Of a stretch of DNA of 64,000 nt, positions 32,649 through 43,868 are shown piece by piece; the stretch's first letter is position 1; each line of letters opens with the position of its first letter. Source of the stretch: Euglena gracilis (taxonomy: Eukaryota; Euglenida; Euglenophyceae; Euglenales); assembly GCA_039621445.1 (NCBI GenBank), contig CP154955.1:9350241-9414240 (forward strand), written 5' to 3'. The notes under the pieces are model-generated. The model was not told where the DNA came from. It did no database searches and saw only the letters and a program-made list of their open reading frames with translations. The position numbers and the translations under genes are program-made.

Positions 32649-33683
32649 CTACTCCAGGTCCGAACCGGCCGAATAGCCGGCTATGGGCCTTTTAGAGGTA
32701 TAAACGGATTTCAACGTGCGCACCGCCATGCGGGCCTCGTCGAAATCGGTATCCGTGGTCTCATCCCCCTCCCTGCCCGAAGCCGGGGTGTCATCCTCCA
32801 AACAAGATATCTTGAAACCGACTTTATGGCGGTTGGAGGAGTGACCCTTGTCACCGCGATTCATACCGCGATGACGATGGCCAGGGCGGGGAGAACGAGA
32901 ACGCGGACATTTAGATGAGTGGTGATCACTCGATCCACAAAGCGAACACCGCGATTTGTGTCGCGATTCTGGGTAACGGGGGGACCGGTTTCCCGATTTC
33001 CTGTCAAACCGTCGTGGTGACCGGATATCCCGTCGACCATGACCGGTGTACCGGGGTTTTCCCGATGAGGATCGCGAAGAAGATGATCCGCTCCGCGAAC
33101 GCGATCGCGATGCCTCGCGATGAGAATCACGCTTCTTGGCCGGGGCACCGGATGACCTACCCCGAGGGGTACCGTGTTTCCGCTCATCGCGGAACGGGAT
33201 CCGGGGGCTAATACCACCGGAACGGGGACCCGATGACCCTGAATTGCCCGATTGGCGTGAAAACGCGGAGGAACCCGAACCTCGTGATGAGGTCGAGCCT
33301 CGCGGACTCTGAATACGCTTACGCGCTTCAGGATTAGGACATTCCCGAGACATATGTCCCGATTTGTTGCACAAAAAGCACACTTTATTCGTGGCTTGGT
33401 CCGAAGAACGCAGGTATCGCGTTTTCGATCCCGTGGTGGGTGAAGTGGGTGAAACCGGTGATTTTTGCAATGCGTTCACCGAACCAGCCGGTAATCCAGC
33501 GGTTGGGTGTGCGTTATACGCGGATTGAATCTGACCAAGAAGCTGTGATAGCTTCAACTGCTTGGAAACATAATTCCAGCGTTGGTCAAGAGTCATTGGA
33601 TGACTCGCCAACTCCTCACGGTGGATATCCTTAATGAGGCTAGGCGTGAAATGCATGAGAACAGCGTCAAACTGTTCGCGCAT
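32649..33683 (-). CDS. gag: Element A Gag C-terminal part with zinc knuckles (right arm)
   Basis: 344 codons, mirror of 7,453-8,487 with few changes. It has the capsid end, CX2CX4HX4C knuckle 1, an Arg/Ser-rich stretch, knuckle 2 and an acidic tail. It ends at the same in-frame UAG with the same downstream stem-loop (mirror at about 32,613-32,651). Confidence 0.85.
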   Translation of the reverse strand: MREQFDAVLMHFTPSLIKDIHREELASHPMTLDQRWNYVSKQLKLSQLLGQIQSAYNAHPTAGLPAGSVNALQKSPVSPTSPTTGSKTRYLRSSDQATNKVCFLCNKSGHMSRECPNPEARKRIQSPRGSTSSRGSGSSAFSRQSGNSGSSGPRSGGISPRIPFRDERKHGTPRGRSSGAPAKKRDSHREASRSRSRSGSSSSRSSSGKPRYTGHGRRDIRSPRRFDRKSGNRSPRYPESRHKSRCSLCGSSDHHSSKCPRSRSPRPGHRHRGMNRGDKGHSSNRHKVGFKISCLEDDTPASGREGDETTDTDFDEARMAVRTLKSVYTSKRPIAGYSAGSDLE

Positions 33684-33698
33684 TTGCTTTTCACTGAG

Positions 33699-36625
33699 TT
33701 AATCCACTTCAGTGGCAAGTCCCAGCCATTTGGCATACCAAAGGTCAATAGACTTCCACTTGCGGTCGGGTGGGGCGCATTGCCGCCACTTGGTCTCCAG
33801 GGTAATCCTGGCGACCAAACTTGAACTGGTGGAAGCGTATTGCTCCACTAGGTCATCAAAGGAAACGCGGTAGCGAATGACAAGTTGTCGCGCACGCTCC
33901 TTCTCATCCCTTGGGAGGCAATCGATGAATTCAATCTTGATCACCTCAGGGTTTGTTTCCTGGGTTGGCCCTTTCAATGCCCAGTAATACTCCCAGTCCC
34001 GGAAAAACTGTCTCCATGTGGTTGGATCACCGTCCCACTGGGGTTTCACCTTATTCGCGATTGCGATGGTGCCCTTAAAGTCTTTCTGAGAAACCCGTTG
34101 GTCCTCGGTGGTATTCCGTGGATTCGGGCCCGGGTACGCTCGAGCACCAAGCGTATCCTTTCCGGATTCTTGTCGGAATCGCGAAATTTCTGGTAAGGTG
34201 AATCCTGATACCGGAAATCCGGTCGCAAACCCTGTTGGTCACCCGTAATAGGGAGACTCTCCGGTGTGGGGGGGTGTCGCGCATGCAACATGTGACCCAC
34301 TCCCGGTGTACGGGTTTGGCTCATTCCACGCACAAGCATGGAATGATGGATTTCTTGGTGGAGACTTGGCGGAATCGCCGTGTTTTCCGAAAGTTCGGTT
34401 CCCGTAATGGGAAATTCATCCGAAAACTGGGTTTGGGTTGTGGACAAGGCCAATGGTGGCACAATTCGCGGAATCGCGGATTGTGACACTCGGGGCACGG
34501 GTGGTGGTGGTGCATGTGCACCCAGAGCCGGGTTATGGGAACGCGACTCTGGAACATTTGGCGCATTTTCGGCAAAGCATACTGCCGAATTGCAGTGTGA
34601 AACCCGCTGTTGGTTGGACATATTATCCAAACCCACAGACAAGTCATGCACACTTTGCTCCAAATGCTCAACGAGTTGGAGTTGGCCGCAAATACGGTCA
34701 ACTTCATCCTCCAAACCGCGAATACGCTTGCGGTAACGGGAAAAGTCATCCAAGTGCGGAATCCTTTCGGAAATTCCGGTAACATCTTGGACAAGTTTCC
34801 CGTGAGACTCATCCAATAATTGGAGTTGTCCCATTAATGCTTTTACAGCATTTGAGAGAATCTGCAAAGGTGATGTTACCTTGGTTGGTGTGGTGGCGGG
34901 TGCAACCGGTGCAGGGTTATCCGAGAACACGGTTGTGGTACCCATGGGCAAATTTCCGGGTTGTGGCTTATCCAGCAACGCGGAAATTCGCTCATCCAAC
35001 CTGGTAATCTCACCTTGCGTGGATCGGGCATTCCGATTCACCGATTCCTCAAGCCGTAATAGGCTGTTGCAGAAATCTTGCAAGGTTTCCTGATTGTTAG
35101 TGAGCATTTTGTCATAAAATGCCTTGAAATCAGGGTTCTCGGTAATCCGAGAACTGGAACCTGCAGGTAGAGACTGCATTTCCGTTACTTTGGTAGACAC
35201 CGATGCATACCGGGTCTGGAGTTCCCCAATAGCAGTCTGAATACCGCTAATGTCCGGAACTCGGTGGGCAAGTGCGGAATAGCTTTGTTGCAAACCCGCA
35301 ATGGCCGAGTTAATCCCGCCAATGTCGGATTGCAACTGCAACTGCAGGGAATCCTGCCGTTGTGCTACTTCCGCTACTTTCGCGCTCAGATTGGATAATC
35401 CAACCTGATTCGCGTCACAATAGCAGGTTTTCTGCTCCAAACGGGAAAGTCGCTCCTCCAACTGCCGCACATACGTGTGGGGAGCAAAATTCTCGTTGGC
35501 TTGTGACTGGAATTGCCGAAACTTTTCCGTTTCATCGCACAACTGCATAATGCGGTGTTGCGATTCATGGAAAGTTGCGGACAATGTGGTGAAATGGTCC
35601 ATAGACACAAATCCACCACTGCTGGATGTTGCAGACGAGGAATCTCGTGCATGCAACTGTTGTTGCAAATGCAACAACGCGGATGAACAGGACTCCATTT
35701 GTCCCGATAACCGTTGTAGTGAGTCATGCAAGTGCAGAAACTTGGAGTCATTCCGGGTTTCCGCTTCATGCATGCATTCACTAATTTGCCGGAAGTTTTG
35801 CGGGAGTTGTTGGCACATTTTGTCAAAGGTTTCTTGAAAGTTTGCAAGGTCAATACCCGCACTTTCGAAATTCCTCTGGCAATATTTGCCAACTTCCTGC
35901 AAGTAATTCCAGCAGAATTCCAGCTTGGTGAAGACATGTTTTTGGTTGTCCTCATCAAACTGGAGCACTTTGTTTAGTGCGGTTGCACATTCTGCAACGC
36001 ATTGTTGCACATGGTTGAACTGCCTCACAAGGGGGTGATCCCCTGGAAGCCGAGCAACGATATCCTGCACATCCTCAGCAGTGAGGAGCTCCCCGGTGCC
36101 CTTCCCATAGCCATCCATGGGTTGGGACGTACCAGAGAATTCCGGTACCACTAGGCGAGTCTCCGGTTGCCAAGGCAATGCGGGATAACACCCAAGATCG
36201 GGTGGTGGTGGCAAAGCTCTGTAAGGGCTTGCCGGTGGAAGAGCGGGTGGTGGTTGAAAGAAACACGGGGTTTCCAGCCCACCATCACCAGAGAAGCCCG
36301 GTGGCGGAATCACCACGGGTCTCTCCGGTGTGCGCAGCTGCACCATTGCCGCAGACAGAGGCGAATACCCCCGTTGTGGCAAGGTGAGTGCGGAAGAGGC
36401 CGCATTAGCCTCTGAAGCCAATGAAGTGGAGGGCTCATCGCCGACCACTGTCAATGATGACAAGTGTTGCAATTGTGACAATTGAATCAATTGTGCCTCA
36501 TCGGCGTGGGAACTGGAAGCACTTTCACATAAAAGCTTCCAATCCCCTGTTTCTTGATCAATGTCTTGCAATGATGCCTGTAATAAGGCATAATTGAATT
36601 GATGGTTGGGGCCTGTGCTCTGCAT
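33699..36625 (-). pseudogene. gag: Element A Gag N-terminal and capsid part (right arm), frameshifted
   Basis: The equivalent ATG is at 36,625. The frame follows the left copy until about 34,190, where one C is missing from CACCTTCACC. A wrong frame then runs to 34,046, while the capsid-coding frame resumes as 34,049-33,699. The mid-capsid TAA is also present here. Coiled-coil and Pro-rich regions are as in the left arm. Confidence 0.85.
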
Positions 36626-36817
36626 CTTTCTGATGACAAAAACAGCAAAAACCAACAAAACTAAGCAGTTGTGCTGGCACCAGAGGGGCTGTAACGGGTA
36701 ATACCGTACAGAACCTTCCGGAGCCTGCTCGTCTGCTTAGGCGTTGACTAGAAGCCGGGAGCTGACGCTGCGACCGTGTAATAACGGTGCAGGGGCCCTC
36801 CGCTGCCAGTCAGCGTA

Positions 36818-36839
36818 GGATCGAACCAATCTGCTACCA
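36818..36839 (-). promoter_or_regulatory. Primer-binding site, initiator tRNA-Met type (right arm)
   Basis: Same bases as 4,296-4,317, read on the minus strand. Confidence 0.8.
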
Positions 36840-36840
36840 A

Positions 36841-37154
36841 GTGTACGTCTGATTCCCAATTCTCCTTTCCCAATTCCCAAAAGCCTTCGCTTTCGCCTTG
36901 GCGCACCTACTTGGGAACTGAAAATCAGAGTAACAGAAAAATCCCTTTTCCCACTTCCCAAGAAGCAAAGCACGGAGCAATGCAGGGAGGACGGACTGGA
37001 TAACCAAGTCCGGTCCGGAGAAAAGGAAAGACAAAACAGAATAAGAATGCCACCTGTGGAGAGAGAAGGGGCACCCATTAGGAAATCCTAATAGGATCTG
37101 CTTCCATCCTAACTTCCTCAACGGAAGGGGACAGAAGCATACGCCTGGTACACA
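36841..37154 (-). repeat. Element A 5' LTR (right arm)
   Basis: This is 314 bp, with about one difference from the left-arm LTR and about three from its own 3' LTR. That fits an insertion older than the inverted duplication. Confidence 0.9.
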
Positions 37155-38390
37155 GAAACGAGACTCTTCCGAAAACAAGGCACGGCGGTCTTTGTGCGTC
37201 GCCCTGTCCTTCCTGTTTGGTTTGGAGGCAGCGATCCCAAACGAAATTTCAACCATCATGCGTTTTTAGGGATAAGGGGCAGAAAGGCCGGGAGCAAGTC
37301 CTGCAAGATGTGGAACAAAAAAACCAGTCCACAGAGCACATCGCCCTCACTTAAAGACCAAAAGCGAACGACCATCGCCAAATCTTAACTATCTTGTCCT
37401 GTCGACCAGCTCGCAGTTAGAGACATCCCGCAGGGGGGGGGGTCGAAGCTGCTTATTTTGCAGCGAATCGAAGTTCATGCGAACGTTAGGAAGAGAAATT
37501 GAGAAATTTTGGATGAGTTTTGTCCTCCTCGGTCCACCTTGTAGATTTTCCATTCGTGTGGATACAGCCAAAACCGATGGTCTACTGGTGGGTTCCCTGA
37601 AAGAAGAAAGGCACCAATCGTGTTGCCGACGAAAGCAAGGAACACTGCAGTTGTGTGGAGAGCATCGAGGCCTTGGGCCTCTGGAACACAGGATATTAAC
37701 ACATACGTCGAGCTAATCCTTTCTCTGGCGCGAGAAATGGGACAGATGGCCATCTTTCTCCGGGAGCCATGCAACCGCTCAGCATGGGAAGAAATGTTTC
37801 AGCAGGGATAAAAAGAAAGAGTCCTAACCCATTCAATTTTTGTTCAATTTTTGTTCGACGGTTTCAAAATGCTTCCTTTGTGCCAGGTCTTTTGGTTTTG
37901 CGCAGACATTCTGGGGCATGAGATATGAGAAACAAGGAAGTTCGTCCAAGGTCAGGGCGTTAAATGAGCGTGGGGTCTGGATCCCCCTCCATGGAGGGGG
38001 GTGACCCACCCCCGTGCCAAAAAAAATGGCCTTTAAAAAAACAAAAACTGCGTTTTCACACACTTCTTCAAACACATACCCAAAAAAAATACATCTCTTT
38101 GGCTCCCAGTTTTTTTTGGTTCCCATGGGGGGTGTCCGTCTGAACGGAGGGGGTCTATATTTCCTGCAAAGCCAACTCTCCTTAATACCCTGACCAAAAA
38201 CAACCATTACCCAAAGGTTCCTCTTGTAGGCTACAGGGGGGTCCTTGCTTTCAAACACACCTCAGCTTTCCCCACCACCAAAGCCATGTTGCTTTATAAA
38301 CACAGCCTTAAATAACTGAGTCGAAACGCAGACTCTGACCTGAGTCTGCGTTTAAGACGCAGTTCTTGATATAAAGGCCGTCCCCTCACA
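37155..38390 (+). repeat. Dispersed repeat of unknown class (right arm)
   Basis: Mirror of 2,745-3,980, including the small frame at 37,620-37,811 and the 12-bp hairpin near 38,316-38,345. It is partly shared, diverged, with 53,550-54,650. No assignable gene. Confidence 0.6.
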
Positions 38391-38393
38391 CCC

Positions 38394-39736
38394 TGATGGC
38401 GGGGGCCCTGGCCCAGATTGCCTTTTCCTTGGCATTGCAATCTCCAATCTGGACTTTTTTCAGTGATATCTGATCTTGTCAAAAACTTGATCTTTTCTGC
38501 CTTCCAACCTTCCCAGATAACTGGCAATATAAAAAAAAAAGCAGCACTCATACTCCACGCAAACAGTACATGACCCTTGCCACCTGCAAAGTAAGGCAGC
38601 AGGTGTAATTAGGAATCTGCGCGAACCTACACCCCCTTGCTTCAAAACCTTGTCAGCGACAAGGTCACACAACACCGTAGGCCAGTGAGCGCTGGGCACC
38701 CCCGGGTGCCGTCGGGGTGCCCTTGCCATCATTGATGCCTGAATGACAGAAAAGGTACCCCAACCGCCCAGGGCATCCCCCCAGAGCCTTTGGAAAACCT
38801 GTAGCAAACTGGTCCTTCCCCCCTTTTTCGACCAGCTTGCCACAGTAATCCCCAATGGGTAGGGAGATGGCCAACAAACAAACAAAACGGGAGAGGATTG
38901 TGATTCGGAGGGGAAAAAATTACAAAGCGGAAATGCAAAGCGAACCGACGTGATTGTCCACAGCCAAGTCCAATTACCACAACCTCGACGCCAAATCACA
39001 CGCGGCGGAGGGTTTCTGCGTAAACGCTCGGATAACCCACAACAAGAGGCGCAGCAGCCAGCGGCATTGCCACAGCCGTACGCAGCGATGACCACATTCG
39101 ACCACCAGTAATTGAAATTGCGCGGCCATCCACAGCCACAGCAGCAGCAGCCTGCCATGTAAAATCTTCCCACGAATCTGTCGAATCTTACTCCTGCTGG
39201 CGGCTGGCGGCTGCAATCTGCTGCCGCCTCCTCCGTCTCTGGAGTGTTCTGGGCTTGGGCTTGACTCCATCTGTCTGAACTTCCCTGTCCACAGTGGTAA
39301 TCCCAGAGGATGATTCGTCCAATCTTGGAGATTGTGATGCCACAGGCATGGCCATGTCAGACACATCCTTTGACATTTTCTCTCCTTTCAGACTTGACTT
39401 CTGAGGTTTGCTGCCCGGATTCCAAATGCTCTTCTCAGGCCATTGGCCCCCTTGGTGGCAATCTTGGCTTGCCTGTTTGTACGGGAGTTGTACTGTTTGT
39501 GAGGGCGGGGGCCCTGGCCCAGATGGCCTTTTCCTTGGCATTGCAATCTCCAATCTGGATTTTTTTCAGTGATATCTGATCTTGTCAAAAACTTGATCTT
39601 TTCTGCCTTCCAACCTTCCCAGATCACTGGCAATATAAAATAAAAGCAGTACTCATACTCCACGCAAACAGTACATGACCCTTGCCACCTGAAAAGTAAG
39701 GCAGCAGGTGTAATTAGGAATCTGCGTGAACCTACA
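38394..39736 (-). mobile_element. TRIM-1 element (right arm)
   Basis: Mirror of 1,399-2,740, with LTRs at 39,500-39,736 (5') and 38,394-38,631 (3'). It shows the same internal region without pol genes. The small Arg-rich frame is at 39,188-39,553. Confidence 0.75.
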
Positions 39737-39891
39737 ACCCACCCACCCCCTGGGGGGGTCCCGGGGGACCCACAAAAAATGGCCGAAAAATCGCGAAAAG
39801 TGCTAAAAATAGCACTTTTCACTAAGTATATCCCACCCCTCTCCGGGGGTCCCCCCGGGGGGGCTCGGTCGGACCCACCCACCCTACCCCC
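39737..39891. repeat. G/C-run block with hairpin (right arm)
   Basis: Mirror of 1,243-1,398. It abuts the 5' LTR of element B, whose flank here is CCCCC. Confidence 0.5.
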
Positions 39892-40090
39892 TGCGAACTA
39901 TTTGCTGACCGCCTACCTTACCGAACTGACTTTCGTATTCCTAATTCGAACTTTTTCCCCCGCAGACTGCTGGCTCTGGTATCATGTCTTCACATTGATT
40001 TGTGTTTACGTCTTTGGGACAATTGGGATATAAAGAAAATTGGGAATCCGAGGATTTCAAGAAAAACAAAAGAATATTCTGAGACGTCCA
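39892..40090 (+). repeat. Element B 5' LTR
   Basis: This is 199 bp, TGCGAACTAT...GACGTCCA. It lacks 7 bases that are present in the 3' LTR and in the left-arm LTR. The sequence after it (TTGGTCGCAGAGG) is the expected primer-site position, but I cannot assign a tRNA. Confidence 0.85.
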
Positions 40091-40523
40091 AAGTTGGTCG
40101 CAGAGGTTTGTTGTTCCAGTCCTCCAAGACGTCTTCGAGGAGATTGAACATTGTTTCACTGGTTGTCGAAGTTCCAGAAGTTGGTGTTCCTGAAGGCAAG
40201 GTTAACCGAGTTGCTGGTACAGAACAACACCTTCAACAGGAAGTTGTCATTCAAGCTGTGGTCAACAAGTTCCCAGTGGAGAACAACAACAGTTGTTGTA
40301 CTGGTTACTTGGTTGAGGAAGCTTGTAAGTGCTGCAGTTCTCCTTGCTGTCCAGAACAAGATCCTGGTGGAGGCAAGATCTTCATAATCTTGCTGACCTG
40401 GTCCTGAACCAAGTGGTTGGTTTTCTGTTCTGGTTTCTTCAGTTTGTTTGTCTTTTGGGATGGCCAGTGTTTCTCCCAGTTTTTAGAGCCAGTGATTGAG
40501 TTTTTTGAAATTGATCTGCAGAA

Positions 40524-40838
40524 ATGTCCTCCATTGAAGATTTGGAAAAAAGGTTGCAAGAAGTGGAAATCAAATCAGCCAGCAGCAGTCAGTCTGTGTT
40601 TACCCCTGTGAACCCCATCACCCAGGTTGAAACATTTCTGAAGCAAATTGTGGAACCAAATTCCAGCAACCCCAGCCAAAGTTCAACCCAAAGTTCAAGA
40701 TTACCCCCTGTGAAATTGCCAGAGTTTGATGGTGCAAATTGGCCAGAGTTTTTAAAACATTTTGGCAGATGGTTGAGGTTAACTGGTGCAGTTGCATTTG
40801 GAAATGTCCAGAAAAAGGATTGGCTGTTGGAATGTTGA
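40524..40838 (+). CDS. gag: Element B gag, N-terminal fragment
   Basis: 104 codons from ATG: a short helical start, a Ser/Gln-rich linker, then LPEFDGANWPEFLKHFGRW, which resembles the start of Ty3/gypsy capsids. The frame changes at about 40,830; sequence continuing in 40,786-41,220 (KKLVEKVMDENDNFEKVLLE) is probably more Gag. The mirrored fragment is 288-602. Confidence 0.55.
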   Translation: MSSIEDLEKRLQEVEIKSASSSQSVFTPVNPITQVETFLKQIVEPNSSNPSQSSTQSSRLPPVKLPEFDGANWPEFLKHFGRWLRLTGAVAFGNVQKKDWLLEC

Positions 40839-41667
40839 ACCCCAAGGTGAAAAAAAACTTGTTGAAAAAGTGATGGATGAGAATGATAATTTTGAAAAAG
40901 TGCTGTTGGAAATTGCAAAATTGTTCCCAACACTGGAAAATGACATGACTTTGAGGTCTGCCATTGAGAAATTGCCAGCACTTTCACAGAACCCGGGGGT
41001 GTGTGAGGTGTGCCTGGAGTTGGGGCGAAAAACACTAAAACTTAAAGCGGTGGTGGTTGAAACAAATGCCTTTGCGGCAGTTTTGGGGACTGACTTCACA
41101 GAAAGTGAGTTTTTTGGAGGGTTGCTGACCAGACCCCCCAGAATCATCATCGAAGGTGAGGAGGTTTTATTTCAGAGCCATGATGGGGACCACACCGTCA
41201 AAAGAATTTTCAGACTTTTCAAGACAGAAAGCTACACTTTGGTCAAGCCAGTGAAGTCAAAAGCTTTGGATGAATTGAAGATTTCTGAGGGTCAGATTTG
41301 CATTGATCTTTTTGCGAACCACCTGAACCACACACAGTCCTTGTACATGACAAAAGGGAATTCAGCCTGCAGGTGTTCATGGTAAAAGTTGTTGTGTGAC
41401 ATTGGTGCTTCCAAGTTTCTGTGGCCAAACCCCCCCTTCAGCCAACTAAGCAAGGTTGTGACCAAGTTGTGCATTGAAGAAACAAAAATGGTCCTGGTAC
41501 ACCCAGAATGGGTGGACCAGTACTGGTCCCCCCTGCTGGAAAGGGTAACGGTGGCCAGGGTGAAAATTTCAAGTGGGGTTCCCTTGTTTGTGGGTTACAG
41601 GTGCAAAAATGTGCTGCCCCCCCCTGTGGAACACTTTTGTGAGTGTGGTGGACACAGTGCAATTTAA
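40786..41667 (+). pseudogene. Element B adenine-methyltransferase-like domain, with a stop codon
   Basis: A single frame interrupted by TAA at 41,383-41,385. Before it comes LGTDFTESEFFGG, possibly the end of a protease or part of Gag, and then ICIDLFANHLNHTQ (DLFA at 41,305-41,316). After the stop come FLWPNPPFSQLSKVV (NPPF at 41,428-41,439) and KMVLVHPEWVDQYWSPLL. The order DLFA, N, NPPF and VLVxPxW matches the DAM-like N6-adenine methyltransferase domain familiar from DIRS elements, including the one at 52,875-53,100. NPPF is the catalytic motif form of this enzyme class. Finding it N-terminal to a gypsy-type RT is unexpected. Confidence 0.65.
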
Positions 41668-42331
41668 AGTGGATTTTGAGCTTTTGGACCCCAGAATTGT
41701 CAGTTGGCTTAGGAAAGTTTCAAGCAATTGGAGTTTGGATGAACTGAGAGGTGAGATCAGGAAGTACCCCACAGTGGATGATGAAATTCAAGTGGATTTC
41801 TCAGATGTTCCTGATGTCCCCCCCCCCGCAGCAGGCACCCCAGCCTGCCAATCCACCTGCAGACAAGCAAGTTTTCGAAAGTCCAAGTTTTCCTTTGGAG
41901 AATGTTCCCCCCCAAGTAATCAGAAGAAAAGGTGAAAGAATGGTTGGACAATGTGGTGGTGTTTGAGCCAATGAGTGAGCATGAAAACATCATTTTTTTG
42001 GCTGAATTGACAAAGGACATTGAAAGTGAGCTGGGTCTTTTTCAAGAGGTGAGAAAAGATGTGGAGGTGATGTTTTTCCAGCTGTCCCAGCCTGTGGAAG
42101 ATGTTCAACTTGCAAAAACTGTGAAGACTCCCAAGGCAACAATCAAGATGGATGAACTCAAAAGCATTTCCCAAGTTTTACATGAAAAGATTTGGACTTT
42201 GGAGGCCCAGAAAAAGGCTGATGAAAAAAGCAGCAAATTGTTTACTGAGAATCTGAGTGGAGAATTTGAAAAAGAAGTTGAGAAATTCAGAGACCACCCC
42301 AGGTTGTATGAGCTGTTGGTGAAATTTTCTG

Positions 42332-43587
42332 ATGTTTTTGGACCATTGCCCACAATTTCTGAGTCTTCCCCCCCCCCTGCCTGTTTTGATAGACATTGAG
42401 CTGAAGCCTGAACGGGAAGGCAAACCCCTAAGGCAAAAGTGTTGGCCCATGCCCCAGGAGGATGAAAAAGAAATTGACCTTCAGTGTGAAGAATTGCTAA
42501 AGTCAGGGTGGATTGAGCAATTCCCAGTTGGTGAAATCCCCCAGGTGTGCAGCCCCACATTTTTGGTGGACAAAAAAGGGTCAAGTACCAGAAGGATGGT
42601 CATTCATTATGGAAAATTGAATTCCATAAGCAAAGCACATGCAGGTTTTTTGCCAAACATGGAAATTCTGATTGAAAGTTTGGCCAAGTGTCGGTTCAAA
42701 AGTACCCTTGACATGAGGAGTGGGTATTGGCAAATCCCAATCACAAAAAGGCAGCAAATTTGTCTGCATTTTGCTTTCCTTCAGGGAGGTGTTTTCTTCC
42801 AAAAAGGATGATGTTTGGGTTGATGAATACCCCAGGGATTTTTCAGGAGTTCATGGAAATCCTAACCTCCCAATTCAAAACGGATTTGAGGGTGAGAGAG
42901 ATTTTGAAGGATGGACACCTGGCTTCTTTTTTTGATGACACAGGGGTTGGTGCAAACTCTGAGGAGGATCATTGGTATCTTTTGGAAAAGTGGTTTGAAG
43001 TTTGCAGAAAGAACCAAGTGAGAATCAAATTGAGCAAATGTTCTTTCCTGAATCAGTCCATTGACTGTTTGGGTTTCTCGTTGGGATGGGGAATGTGGCA
43101 GGCAAACAAAAGGAATATTGAACCAATTCTGAGTCTTCGAGTTCAGAATCAAAGGGATTTGAGGCGAATTTTGGGAGCCATGAATTTTTATCGCAGACAC
43201 GTGAAATGTTTTACCTTTGACTCAGCCCCACTGACAGATCTTCTGAAAAAGAATGTGAAATGGAGGTGGACTGAAAAGGAAGAGAGTCGTTTGAATGCTT
43301 TGAAACGGAAATTATCATCCCTTGATGTTTTGGGTACCCCCAGGACTTCAGGAGAGATTGTTTTGGTGACGGACAGTTCTGATTTGGGAGGTGGTTCTGC
43401 TTTGTTTCAGTGGCAAACCCTCCAACAAACACAAATTACTGAGAATTTTCGAACAAGTGGTGTGAAGGTGGATGGGACCCTGAAAAACAACTACCCCAGT
43501 GAAATGAGGTTGGTGCCCTTGGGCCACTACAACTGGAAATGGAGTGAGGCAAGAAAAAATACACCACCTGGGAGAAGGAAATTTTGA
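42332..43587 (+). pseudogene. pol: Element B reverse transcriptase and RNase H start, frameshifted
   Basis: The frame 42,332-42,811 holds the fingers and palm start (SGWIEQF, FLVDKKG, STLDMRSGYWQIP). 42,727-43,587 continues with MMFGLMNTPGIFQEFM, catalytic FFDD (usual form YxDD) and the gypsy connection RRILGAMNFYRRHV...WRWTEKE. RNase H begins at VLVTDSSDLGGGSA and continues in other frames to 43,823 (WMTDNEAA, VAGCKNELCHFLSR). Frame changes at about 42,370 and 42,790 adjoin a C run and a G-rich stretch. Confidence 0.8.
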
Positions 43588-43868
43588 GTGGTGTGCTGAC
43601 CATTGCTTCACAAACAAGGATTTTGCAAAATGTGCCAATTGTGTGGATGACAGACAATGAGGCAGCCACCTCTTTTCTGAAGGGTGAACCCCCCCTCAAC
43701 AAAAGGCTGCGAAGGATGTATGTGTTTTTGCACCAGTTCAAACTGAATATCGTTCATGTTGCAGGTTGCAAAAATGAATTGTGTCATTTTTTGTCTCGTG
43801 CTGATTTTGAGAACAAATTTTAAATTCGTTTTGAGGAAGAAGCAAGGAACACTTTTCAGAAAACGGAT

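Larger units (their letters stand above)
20670..37154 (-). mobile_element. Element A, right-arm copy: complete 16.5-kb LTR retrotransposon
   Basis: The 5' LTR (36,841-37,154) and 3' LTR (20,670-20,983) are both 314 bp and differ at about three positions, so insertion was fairly recent. A primer site follows the 5' LTR and a purine tract precedes the 3' LTR. Between them lie gag, PR-RT-RH-IN-chromodomain and ORF3. Flanks are GTTTC (5') and, allowing one uncertain LTR base, GTTCC (3'), a possible mutated 5-bp target duplication. The length is about three times a typical chromovirus; most of the excess is gag and ORF3. Confidence 0.95.
22504..41125 (-). repeat. Right arm of the giant inverted repeat
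   Basis: This is the reverse complement of 1-18,727, separated from it by a 3,776-bp spacer (18,728-22,503). On this side element A is complete, with its ORF3 end, 3' UTR and 3' LTR running on into the spacer. On the left side those parts are missing. Whether the arm extends past 41,125 cannot be judged, because its partner would lie left of position 1. Confidence 0.95.

Noticed and set aside
1-41125. Palindrome as a missed-adapter (fold-back) read artefact
   Set aside because: Such artefacts have no unique spacer. Here a 3.8-kb asymmetric centre with other elements separates the arms, and the arms differ at many sites. Misassembly of another kind is not excluded.
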